The notes beneath the pieces are model-generated. The model saw only the letters and a list, made by a program, of their open reading frames with translations, was not told the origin of the DNA and made no database searches. Both the position numbers and the translations under genes were made by a program. Positions 8,300-14,310 of a stretch of DNA of 14,310 nucleotides are shown here, one piece after another (within the stretch, counting starts at the first letter, position 1; every line of letters begins with the position of its first letter). The stretch is taken from assembly GCA_002454335.1 (NCBI GenBank), contig DKIP01000065.1, positions 7,092-21,401 on the forward strand, in the 5' to 3' direction. The stretch is from Cytophagaceae bacterium UBA6715 (GTDB lineage: Bacteria > Bacteroidota > Bacteroidia > Cytophagales > Spirosomataceae).

Positions 8300-8835
8300 T
8301 GCGCATTCTATTTCTTTTCGCACTTTGCCTGGTGGGACTATCAGCAAACGCACAATTATTCGTTACCCAAACAGGGGAAATTTCTTTTTTTTCCAAAACA
8401 CCGATGGAGGATATCGATGCTGTGAACAAACAAGTGGGAAGTATCATTAATTCGGCAAACAATGAAGTAGCAGTACAAATGCGCGTTACTAATTTTGTTT
8501 TTCCCAATAAATTGATGCAGGAGCACTTCAATGAAAATTATTTAGAAACAGATAAATTTCCTTCAGCGACTTTTAAAGGGAAAATTAAGGAAAGTGTGGA
8601 CCTCAAAACACCGGGAACTTATGCAGTAACCGCAACCGGAACTGCCACGATTCATGGCATTTCCAAACCCGTTGAATTGAAAGGGAGCATCGTTTCCAAT
8701 GGCAAGACCCTACAACTGAGCTGTACATTTGATATTCGTTTAGACGAATACAAGATTGATATCCCTAAAATTGTTTTTGCCAAAATCGCTGAGGTGGTGA
8801 AGGTTAAAGGCTCCTTTCAATACAACATTCGCTAA
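8299..8835 (+). CDS. YceI-family periplasmic lipocalin-like protein
   Basis: An exported protein of 178 residues. The signal peptide (1-18, ANA/Q) is followed by a YceI beta-barrel domain (about 20-176). Recognisable blocks are EISFFSKTPMEDIDA (27-41), MQEHFNENYLETDKFPSATF (73-92), ATGTATIHGISKPVEL (112-127) and a closing VKGSFQYNI. Known YceI structures are lipocalin-like barrels that hold a long polyisoprenoid, such as a quinone tail, in a central pocket. A role in binding quinone or another lipid would fit the flanking Rieske and cytochrome genes, but the ligand is not shown by the sequence. The ATG overlaps the upstream stop by one base, and the stop directly abuts the cytochrome start. 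Confidence 0.9.
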   Translation: MRILFLFALCLVGLSANAQLFVTQTGEISFFSKTPMEDIDAVNKQVGSIINSANNEVAVQMRVTNFVFPNKLMQEHFNENYLETDKFPSATFKGKIKESVDLKTPGTYAVTATGTATIHGISKPVELKGSIVSNGKTLQLSCTFDIRLDEYKIDIPKIVFAKIAEVVKVKGSFQYNIR

Positions 8836-9894
8836 ATGAAACGATTTTATATTTTCGGGATATGTCTATCACTTTGGGCCTGTTTAGAGGACAAGAACAT
8901 TTCAATTATTCCACAGGAAAATAAAGTGGACTCCCTTGTCACCGAGGTGCCAAGCACAAATAGCACCTGTGATACGATGGTGATTTCCTTTGATAAATCG
9001 GTTTGGCCTATATTGAATACGAACTGTGTTTCTTGCCATAATGCGAGTAATCCATCCGCTGGTGTGGATCTTTCTTCCTATGCAAAAATTCAAACCTATG
9101 TGAATAATGGCAAACTGTACGGATCCATCACACACGCCCTAGGTTATAAACCCATGCCCTCGGCAACAAGTAAATTAAGCAATTGCGACATTACGATTAT
9201 TCAAAAATGGATTCGCGGATCTGCGCCGAGTGGCAATATTTTGGTAGATCTTAACCCCACTAATCCAGTAAATCCGGTCGTAGATGTGCCAGTCACCCAA
9301 CCACCCATTGCCGTTAATTGTAGCCCAGACACGGTTTATTTCAAGCAAAAAATATTGCCCTTGTTGGTCTCCAACTGTGCCATGAGCGGATGCCACGATG
9401 CTATTTCAAAAAAAGATGGAGTTATCTTAACGGATTACGCCAACATCATGCGTGAGGTTAAAATAACGAATCCTGCAGGAAGTGATTTATACAAATCCCT
9501 TATTGAAACGGGTGAAGACCGGATGCCACCGGCGGGTCCGCTTTCAACGGAAAATATTAACAATGTCTTAACCTGGATCAAACAGGGAGCTAAAAATAAT
9601 TCATGTGATGCTTCTGCAAATAATTGCATAACGACAAATGTGAGTTACAAAAATGTTATTCAACCCTTACTAGCGACAAACTGCACAGGTTGCCACAGTG
9701 GAACACGCCCGTCGGGGAGCATTGATTTGACGACTCATGCAAATGTTCAGAAATATGCGGCTAATGGTCAATTGTATGGTTCTATTGTACATCAAGCAGG
9801 TTATAAACCTATGCCTTCAGCGAATGTCAAATTGAGTACCTGTGAAATTGATCAGGTTAAATCATGGATTACAGCGGGTTCGTTAAATAACTAA
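8836..9894 (+). CDS. Tri-haem-type cytochrome c lipoprotein with tandem domains
   Basis: A lipid-anchored envelope protein of 352 residues, probably an electron carrier. The leader ends in the lipobox LWAC (Cys16). Three c-type modules follow: CVSCH (64-68), CAMSGCH (181-187, a CX4CH spacing) and CTGCH (283-287). Each has a later Met suited as distal ligand: Met107 and Met326 in YKPMPSA, and Met230 in RMPPAG. Modules 1 and 3 are clear internal duplicates, sharing NGKLYGSI/NGQLYGSI and GYKPMPSA; module 2 is diverged. Extra cysteines (45, 117, 162, 257, 264, 336) may form a disulfide in each module. A Pro/Val-rich linker (about 137-158) separates modules 1 and 2. It begins directly after the YceI stop and is the last gene of the operon. 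It resembles the Planctomycete-type cytochrome C domains annotated in Bacteroidota. Whether it faces the periplasm or the cell surface is unknown. Confidence 0.87.
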   Translation: MKRFYIFGICLSLWACLEDKNISIIPQENKVDSLVTEVPSTNSTCDTMVISFDKSVWPILNTNCVSCHNASNPSAGVDLSSYAKIQTYVNNGKLYGSITHALGYKPMPSATSKLSNCDITIIQKWIRGSAPSGNILVDLNPTNPVNPVVDVPVTQPPIAVNCSPDTVYFKQKILPLLVSNCAMSGCHDAISKKDGVILTDYANIMREVKITNPAGSDLYKSLIETGEDRMPPAGPLSTENINNVLTWIKQGAKNNSCDASANNCITTNVSYKNVIQPLLATNCTGCHSGTRPSGSIDLTTHANVQKYAANGQLYGSIVHQAGYKPMPSANVKLSTCEIDQVKSWITAGSLNN

Positions 9895-9984
9895 TGTATT
9901 TTTTGACGGTTAAACATGAATTGCATGTCAATCCAATAAGATTTCGCTTTTTAGGTCGGCAGGGTGTATAGCGACATTCCTGAT

Positions 9985-10028
9985 AATTCGATGATTTTCG
10001 AGGGAATAATAAATGAATTCGATGATTT
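9985..10028. repeat. 13-bp direct repeat AATTCGATGATTT, period 31
   Basis: Two exact copies (9985-9997 and 10016-10028) lie in the AT-rich spacer between the cytochrome operon and the Dabb gene. The spacing is close to three helical turns. Function is unknown; it could be a binding-site pair or a decayed duplication. Confidence 0.5.
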
Positions 10029-10071
10029 ATCAATAAACCGATATACGATTTCATATAGAGACTCGTTGTGT

Positions 10072-10105
10072 AACGCTGCCGGGGTCTGAAGACCCCGGCA
10101 GCGTT
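10072..10105. repeat. Perfect 15-bp GC-rich hairpin between convergent genes
   Basis: The arms AACGCTGCCGGGGTC (10072-10086) and GACCCCGGCAGCGTT (10091-10105) are exact complements with a TGAA loop. The hairpin lies 8 bases beyond the minus-strand Dabb stop and 177 bases after the cytochrome operon. Only a short TTT follows on the plus strand and no T-run on the minus strand, so it is not a textbook terminator, although it could stop or protect transcripts from both sides. Its GC content is far above the surrounding DNA, which would also fit a dispersed REP-like palindrome. Confidence 0.75.
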
Positions 10106-10113
10106 TACCTCAG

Positions 10114-10491
10114 CTACACGTCAATCGAATCATAAACGACCACTTTCTTCCATAAATGTGAATTGTTTTTCACAAATTCCAGATGGATTGGATGATCTTG
10201 ATACACTTTTTGGCCCGCTTCGTCATCGAAAAACATCAACTCAGAAACGTCCCAAGACGTGTCAACGACATCCCTTTTTTCGGTTGAGGCCAAGGTACCA
10301 ATATGAATTTCATTGATGGTCGGAATGCCTTTCAAGGTTTTTAACCCGGCAATTAACTGTTTTTTATCCGTTTCGGAATTCGGATTTTTTAACCAGAAAA
10401 ACACATGATGTAATAATGGCTTTTTGCTAGGTGCTTGATTTGCAGTAGCTGCAATCAAAGGAGTGGCTGCTAAGAATTTTCTTCTGTTCAT
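10114..10491 (-). CDS. Tat-exported Dabb-domain (stress-responsive A/B barrel) protein
   Basis: A small exported protein of 125 residues. The leader MNRRKFLAATPLIAATANQA carries the Tat twin-arginine pattern NRRKFL. Residues 25-123 form one Dabb ferredoxin-like alpha+beta barrel: LLHHVFFWLKNP at the start, then LKTLKGIPTINEIHIG, ELMFFDDEAGQKVYQDHPIH and a closing WKKVVVYDSI. Dabb proteins usually dimerise. Some members catalyse cyclisation or decarboxylation in polyketide pathways, but most, including secreted Bacteroidota versions, have no known activity. It is a single gene transcribed towards the hairpin at 10072 and divergent from the small secreted protein at 10617. The Tat leader is odd for a protein without an obvious cofactor. 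Confidence 0.87.
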   Translation of the reverse strand: MNRRKFLAATPLIAATANQAPSKKPLLHHVFFWLKNPNSETDKKQLIAGLKTLKGIPTINEIHIGTLASTEKRDVVDTSWDVSELMFFDDEAGQKVYQDHPIHLEFVKNNSHLWKKVVVYDSIDV

Positions 10492-10514
10492 GTTGGATAG
10501 GTTTGAATGTAAAT

Positions 10515-10560
10515 ATCAAGATTTTTAAATGGACTTAAAACAGAAAATCAAGATTTTGAT
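10515..10560. promoter_or_regulatory. Direct repeat ATCAAGATTTT, period 32, in a divergent promoter region
   Basis: Two exact 11-bp copies (10515-10525 and 10547-10557) lie in the 125-base region between the Dabb gene (-) and the small secreted protein (+). The second copy extends to the near-palindrome ATCAAGATTTTGAT (10547-10560). It is a candidate regulator-binding pair; no -33/-7 boxes could be assigned confidently. Confidence 0.35.
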
Positions 10561-10616
10561 ATAGAATTCAGGACAATACCGATTTATCTAGCGACGTTTT
10601 AATCCATATTTGTAAC

Positions 10617-10907
10617 ATGAAAATGAAGCAGCTCTGGCTTTTTCGAATTTGCCTATATTTGGCTCTCTTGGTAGCGGCCAATCGGATATTCGCATTTTCA
10701 GATACAAATAACAAAGCTAAATATACCCTTCAAGCGCAATCAACTGACGAAGAGGATGAGGTCGATGTACTTATCCCAGCGCTAACACCTATTTGGGAAT
10801 TCTCGAAAATGGTAAGCGCGAATCCCGCTACCCTAGCAACCTATGTGCCGCGTGAGGCATCTGGTTCGATCCCACGATTTATTCGATTCCGAAATCTACG
10901 CCTGTAG
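10617..10907 (+). CDS. Small secreted protein of unknown function
   Basis: A 96-residue product that I do not recognise. It opens with a convincing signal peptide (two Lys, then LWLFRICLYLALLVAANRIFA, written here as LWLFRICLYLAL plus LVAANRIFA), likely cut before residue 27. The mature part is about 70 residues: an acidic patch (TDEEDEVDV), a hydrophobic IPALTPIWEF segment and a basic end (PRFIRFRNLRL). There is no lipobox, and no cysteine after the leader. A second ATG at 10623 would also keep the leader. It precedes the porin gene by 78 bases on the same strand and could be cotranscribed with it. The leader makes a real gene likelier than a chance frame, but homologues are needed to confirm it. 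Confidence 0.5.
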   Translation: MKMKQLWLFRICLYLALLVAANRIFAFSDTNNKAKYTLQAQSTDEEDEVDVLIPALTPIWEFSKMVSANPATLATYVPREASGSIPRFIRFRNLRL

Positions 10908-10985
10908 AATTCCACGCATTCAATCCCAAAGTTCATTTCTCCATCTTCAGGCTTCCATATTGGATAGCCTAAAATCACGCATGTC

Positions 10986-12302
10986 ATGAAATATCTTAGT
11001 ATCATACTCGTAAGCTTATTATGCTTACAGCAATCCTTTGCGCAAGATAACGAAGCGCTAAAATTCAAATTAAACGAGTCGGGAAGTCATTATTTCCAAA
11101 CCACCCTATTGAACCAAGTTTGGGTTCGTGCGAACGAAAGTAACCCTGGCACAACTGTCGAAGGCGATCCCGCATCGAGCACCTTTGACATCGGTTTACG
11201 CAGAACACGGATGCAATTATTCGGTCAAATAACGGATCGCACCTTCTTGTATTTTCAGTTTGGCCAAAACAATTTCAATGCCCAATACAACAGCACGGGC
11301 AATCGCAAAATTGCGCCGTTCTTTCATGATGCCCTAGGTGAGTATCGAATTTCGAGCAAAAACCAACTGAAAGTAGGTGGAGGATTAAGCATTATTTCGG
11401 GCTTATCGCGTTTTTCCCAACCGAGTATTGGAACCATCACAAGTATGGATGTCCCTGTTTTCGCGCAGACTACCGTAGATCAAATAGATCAATTTTCACG
11501 TAAACTGAGCATCTATGCCCGTGGTCAACTAGGCAAATGGGATTACCGCTACATATTGAGCGACCCTTTCCCGATTAGCTCAAATGGTCAGACACCCTCA
11601 GCCTTGAGTTCTGTGGCGAACTTTAGTACGAAAGGGCATGCAGTCCAACAGCAAGCCTATTTAATTTATCAGTTTTTTGATCATGAAAACCACACGACAC
11701 CCTATATGACGGGATCGTATTTGGGAACAAAAAAAATTGTGAATGTGGCTGCGGGTGCTATTTACCAAGCGAATGCCCTTTGGCATAAATCGGCCACAGG
11801 CGATACGACTTATCATGCGATGATGCATTGGGCGGTGGAGAGTTTTGTAGATATGCCTTTAACAAATAAAGGAACCATCAATGCGTATGTGGGCTATTTT
11901 AACACGAATTATGGAACCCATTATTTACGCTATAATGGGGTGATGAATCCAGCCAATGGAAGTACGTTGACCGCTACAAATTCGATTGTAGGCCAAGGAC
12001 CTACCTATGGAAATTCATATCCGATGTTTGGTACAGGTCATGTCGTGTACAGTCAGGTAGGGTATTTATTTCCCTCGAAACGCTGGATGCCTTATGCCAC
12101 AGCGACTTGGGCTCAATATGACCGCCTGCAAGGTTTATCGACGAACACCTATAACCTAGGGCTGAATTATTACTTGCAAGGAAACAAATCCAAATTGAGT
12201 TTAGACTTCCAAAACAGACCTAGTTACCAGGTGCAAGGCGATGTGATAAAAGCCGAGGATCGATTAAATACATTAACGCTTCAATTTCAAATATTCATCT
12301 AA
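10986..12302 (+). CDS. Outer membrane porin, phosphate-selective porin O/P-like
   Basis: A 438-residue protein with a signal peptide (1-19, SFA/Q). The mature part begins QDNEALKFKLNESGSHYFQTT, abridged here as EALKFKLNESG, then LLNQVWVRANES. The block FDIGLRRTRMQLFGQITDRTF, seen as FDIGLRRTRMQL and GQITDRTFLYFQFGQNNF, is the usual early signature of OprO/OprP-like porins in Bacteroidota. About sixteen amphipathic strands follow, and the chain ends LTLQFQIFI with a hydrophobic last residue suited to BAM recognition. A role in passage of small anions or other solutes is inferred from the family; specificity is unknown. It starts 78 bases after the small secreted protein and ends 18 bases before the antiporter start, so it likely heads or belongs to the 10986-13890 operon. 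The sequence GCATGTCA lies immediately at its start. Confidence 0.75.
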   Translation: MKYLSIILVSLLCLQQSFAQDNEALKFKLNESGSHYFQTTLLNQVWVRANESNPGTTVEGDPASSTFDIGLRRTRMQLFGQITDRTFLYFQFGQNNFNAQYNSTGNRKIAPFFHDALGEYRISSKNQLKVGGGLSIISGLSRFSQPSIGTITSMDVPVFAQTTVDQIDQFSRKLSIYARGQLGKWDYRYILSDPFPISSNGQTPSALSSVANFSTKGHAVQQQAYLIYQFFDHENHTTPYMTGSYLGTKKIVNVAAGAIYQANALWHKSATGDTTYHAMMHWAVESFVDMPLTNKGTINAYVGYFNTNYGTHYLRYNGVMNPANGSTLTATNSIVGQGPTYGNSYPMFGTGHVVYSQVGYLFPSKRWMPYATATWAQYDRLQGLSTNTYNLGLNYYLQGNKSKLSLDFQNRPSYQVQGDVIKAEDRLNTLTLQFQIFI

Positions 12303-12320
12303 AAATTGATAGCTTTGAGC

Positions 12321-13352
12321 ATGCAAGCTCTATCGACTCCCATTTTGGTGGCTTTATTCCTGCTGTCCACGGCAATAATTTGGTGGATGGGTATTCGAAT
12401 TACCAAATTGGTCGATTTTGTTACCTTCCGATTTGATCTCGGGGAGGCATTTGGCGGCATGGTATTTTTATCGATCATCACCAATCTACCCGAAATTGCG
12501 ATTACGTTGATGGCCGCGGCCCACCGTAATTACGATATCGCGGTCAGTAATATTTTAGGCGGAATTGCCATCCAAACGGTTGTACTCGTTTTAATCGATG
12601 TTTTTGGGGTGGGTCACACCGCCCCATTAACATGGAAAGGGCATGCCAGAGTTCTGATTCTGGAAGGACTTGCCTTAATTTTCATTTTGACATTTGTACT
12701 CATGGGGAAGCAATTCCCAGCAAGCTTCCTGTTTTTCCGTTCTAGCCCGATTGAATGGATCATATTTGGTATTTGGCTTGGTTCAATCTATTTCATTTCG
12801 CGCATAGGCAAGTCGGACGCTGCACGCGAAAAAGCACAAGAAATTATTCATCATGCCAGACACCCCGGAGTACGATTTCAAGGTGGAAAAACAAGAGCCT
12901 TGATTGAATTAGGCATAGGAGCATTTATCATCCTTTTTTCAGGTTGGTTGTTAGAAGCTTCAGGTGAAATAGTTGCTACCCGTTTTCACATCAATGGCGT
13001 CATTTTCGGTGGAACCATTTTGGCCCTTTGCACAGCATTACCTGAGATTTCCACGGGAATCGCATCTGCCAAAATCCGCGATTACAACATGGCAGTGAGT
13101 GATATTTTTGGAGGAAATGCCTTTTTACCTATTCTATTTTTGTTTGCTTCGATGATTGGCGGAGACGCAATTTTACCAGCTTTGAAACCAACAGATTTAT
13201 ATTTAACGACCTTGGGAATCATTTTGACCGGCATTTATATGACAGGCATGCTGATTCCTTCGCACCGCCAAATACTTCGTATGGGGATCGATTCATTTAT
13301 AGTTTTATGGGTTTATTTGCTCGGAATAGTTGGCTTAATTTTAATCATGTAA
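12321..13352 (+). CDS. Sodium/calcium exchanger (CaCA) superfamily membrane protein
   Basis: An inner membrane cation antiporter of 343 residues with about ten hydrophobic segments arranged as two inverted halves. The paired alpha-repeats are visible: TNLPEIAITLMAA with AVSNILGG (54-81), and TALPEISTGIASA with AVSDIFGGNAF (238-268). Each retains the acidic residue of the P-E motif (Glu58, Glu242) that binds cation in characterised exchangers. The usual GSN after the SNIL motif is GGI in the first repeat, so ion choice may differ from YrbG. A cytosolic loop (about 161-192) is rich in Lys, Arg and His. The open frame begins at TTG 12306; ATG 12321 is preferred. It follows the porin by 18 bases and precedes the thioesterase by one base, which indicates one operon. 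Confidence 0.83.
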   Translation: MQALSTPILVALFLLSTAIIWWMGIRITKLVDFVTFRFDLGEAFGGMVFLSIITNLPEIAITLMAAAHRNYDIAVSNILGGIAIQTVVLVLIDVFGVGHTAPLTWKGHARVLILEGLALIFILTFVLMGKQFPASFLFFRSSPIEWIIFGIWLGSIYFISRIGKSDAAREKAQEIIHHARHPGVRFQGGKTRALIELGIGAFIILFSGWLLEASGEIVATRFHINGVIFGGTILALCTALPEISTGIASAKIRDYNMAVSDIFGGNAFLPILFLFASMIGGDAILPALKPTDLYLTTLGIILTGIYMTGMLIPSHRQILRMGIDSFIVLWVYLLGIVGLILIM

Positions 13353-13353
13353 C

Positions 13354-13890
13354 ATGCAATACAAAGAAGTACACGAGTCGGAGACTACTTACACCGAATT
13401 AATGATTCCATCGTATGCCAATTTTGGCGGGAAGGTACACGGAGGGATTATTTTATCCTTGTTAGACAAGGTGGCCTACATTTGTGCCTCTAAACACAGT
13501 CACCAATATTGTGTGACCGTTTCCGTCGAAGGGGTGGAATTCAAAAGTCCGGTGGAAGTTGGCGATTTGGTCGAAATCAAAGCATCCGTGAATTATGTAG
13601 GCCGGACGACCATGATTGTAGGCATGCGCGTAGAATCCTTTAACCCACGGGATGGCATCGTTCGGCACACGAATTCCTGCTATTTCACAATGGCAGCCAA
13701 AGATGAGCATGGAAATCTTACGGAGGTCCCGGGACTCCGACTTCGTACAGAAACCCAGGTGAGACGCTTTTGTGAGGGGAAAATTATTCGAAAATTGTCC
13801 CAAGAAAAACGGGAGATTTTGAAGTCGGATTTGGAATTAGCTGAGATGAAAGTACAATGTGTAGAAGAGCGCTGTTCGATTGAAATTTAA
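13354..13890 (+). CDS. Hotdog-fold acyl-CoA thioesterase
   Basis: A cytosolic enzyme of 178 residues that likely hydrolyses acyl-CoA to free acid and CoA. A single hotdog domain (about 5-130) carries the family motif NFGGKVHGGIILSLLDKVAY (23-42), with Asp38 at the position usually catalytic in the YciA/BACH group. The core strand GVEFKSPVEVGDLVEIKASV is seen as VEFKSPVEVGDLVEI (61-75), followed by YVGRTTMIVGMRV. A charged, probably helical extension (131-178) ends with cysteines in VQCVEERCSI, about 40 residues beyond a compact YciA-type protein. It starts one base after the antiporter stop. There is no evident functional link with ion transport, so cotranscription may simply be genomic packing. 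Confidence 0.88.
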   Translation: MQYKEVHESETTYTELMIPSYANFGGKVHGGIILSLLDKVAYICASKHSHQYCVTVSVEGVEFKSPVEVGDLVEIKASVNYVGRTTMIVGMRVESFNPRDGIVRHTNSCYFTMAAKDEHGNLTEVPGLRLRTETQVRRFCEGKIIRKLSQEKREILKSDLELAEMKVQCVEERCSIEI

Positions 13891-13945
13891 TTTAAGTAAA
13901 TTTTGATTCAATAAGTCTTTAAGGGATATAAACCTATAACAAGCT

Positions 13946-14310
13946 ATGAATCAAGCACATGAATCTTCCCGCAGAACTTTTCTAAAAAATGCGGCACTAT
14001 TAACTTCGGCGGCGGCATTTCCGTCATTTATCTCCAAAAATTCGGGGGAAAAAGTCAATTTAGCCTGCATTGGAATCGGAAACCAAGGAGGATTGGATGT
14101 CATGTCTTTGTATAATACAGGACTTTGTAACATCGTCGCGCTATGTGATGTAGATATGGGAGCACCACAGACCTTGAAGGTGTTGGAAAAATTCCCAGAT
14201 GTTCCGCGTTTTCAGGATTTCCGCCAACTATTCGACAAGATGGGCAATCAATTCGAGGCAGTCTCAATTGGCGTACCTGATCATTCCCATTTTCCGATTA
14301 CGATGATGGC
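13946..14310 (+). CDS. Gfo/Idh/MocA-family oxidoreductase with Tat leader (partial, 3' end outside window)
   Basis: Only the first 121 codons are present. The product begins MNQAHESSRRTFLKNAALLT, a Tat signal with SRRTFLK (8-14), so export in folded form with bound nucleotide is expected. The Rossmann start is VNLACIGIGNQGG (37-49), with the GxGxxG dinucleotide loop; Asp68 follows in ALCDVD, and VPDHSHFPI (110-118) matches the conserved segment after the fourth strand. The family oxidises or reduces sugars and their derivatives using NAD(P), and periplasmic versions are common in Bacteroidota and Planctomycetes. The preceding 55 bases are AT-rich with no terminator, so it may be a separate transcript or the tail of the upstream operon. 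The substrate is unknown. Confidence 0.88.
   Translation, partial: MNQAHESSRRTFLKNAALLTSAAAFPSFISKNSGEKVNLACIGIGNQGGLDVMSLYNTGLCNIVALCDVDMGAPQTLKVLEKFPDVPRFQDFRQLFDKMGNQFEAVSIGVPDHSHFPITMM

Noticed and set aside
9902..9931. Bulged stem TTGA...ACATG / CATGTCAA as terminator of the cytochrome operon
   Set aside because: Pairing needs a 7-base bulge and no T-run follows.
13462..13803. Minus-strand open frame of 113 codons inside the thioesterase gene
   Set aside because: It is the antisense shadow of a clear hotdog thioesterase and has no recognisable protein features.

Overview
The window looks like chromosomal DNA from a Bacteroidota species, most likely a free-living aerobic member of the Cytophagales. 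The evidence is moderate GC, no Shine-Dalgarno sequences before the starts, two 'outer membrane beta-barrel' TonB-type receptors, a DUF5777 barrel, a DUF4956 membrane protein, many signal-peptide or lipobox proteins, and Tat-type (R-R-x-F-L) leaders. The genus cannot be fixed from the sequence alone. No rRNA, tRNA, CRISPR, insertion sequence or phage gene was seen. The longest gene-free stretch is 219 bases (9895-10113).

Layout. (1) 117-1520 (+) encodes an exported cytochrome c / PQQ-type sugar dehydrogenase fusion, followed by a strong intrinsic terminator. (2) 1654-4083 (+) encodes a TonB-dependent-receptor-like barrel. It converges on a minus-strand pair: a second receptor (4080-6176) preceded by an overlapping DUF4956 membrane protein (6163-6759). 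The two convergent receptor genes share a TTAA at their stop codons. (3) 6967-9894 (+) is a tightly packed four-gene operon: Rieske 2Fe-2S lipoprotein, DUF5777 barrel, YceI lipocalin-like protein and a tri-haem-type cytochrome c lipoprotein. Every junction overlaps or abuts, and the upstream region carries inverted repeats. (4) 9895-10113 is intergenic with a perfect 15-bp GC-rich hairpin. After it come a Tat-exported Dabb-domain protein (-, 10114-10491), a divergent small secreted protein (+, 10617-10907) and a porin / CaCA antiporter / hotdog thioesterase gene cluster (10986-13890). (5) A Gfo/Idh/MocA oxidoreductase with a Tat leader starts at 13946 and runs off the window end.

How the genes may work together. 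Almost everything faces the cell envelope. The first gene oxidises sugars in the periplasm and probably passes electrons to its own haem. The Rieske-barrel-YceI-cytochrome operon has the parts expected of an envelope redox or electron-transfer module: an iron-sulfur lipoprotein, a beta-barrel, an isoprenoid/quinone-binding fold and a multihaem lipoprotein. I consider it the best candidate here for an undescribed system. The exact 8-mer GCATGTCA (or GCATATCA) occurs before this operon, after it and at the porin start, which hints at a shared regulatory site. That link is inference.
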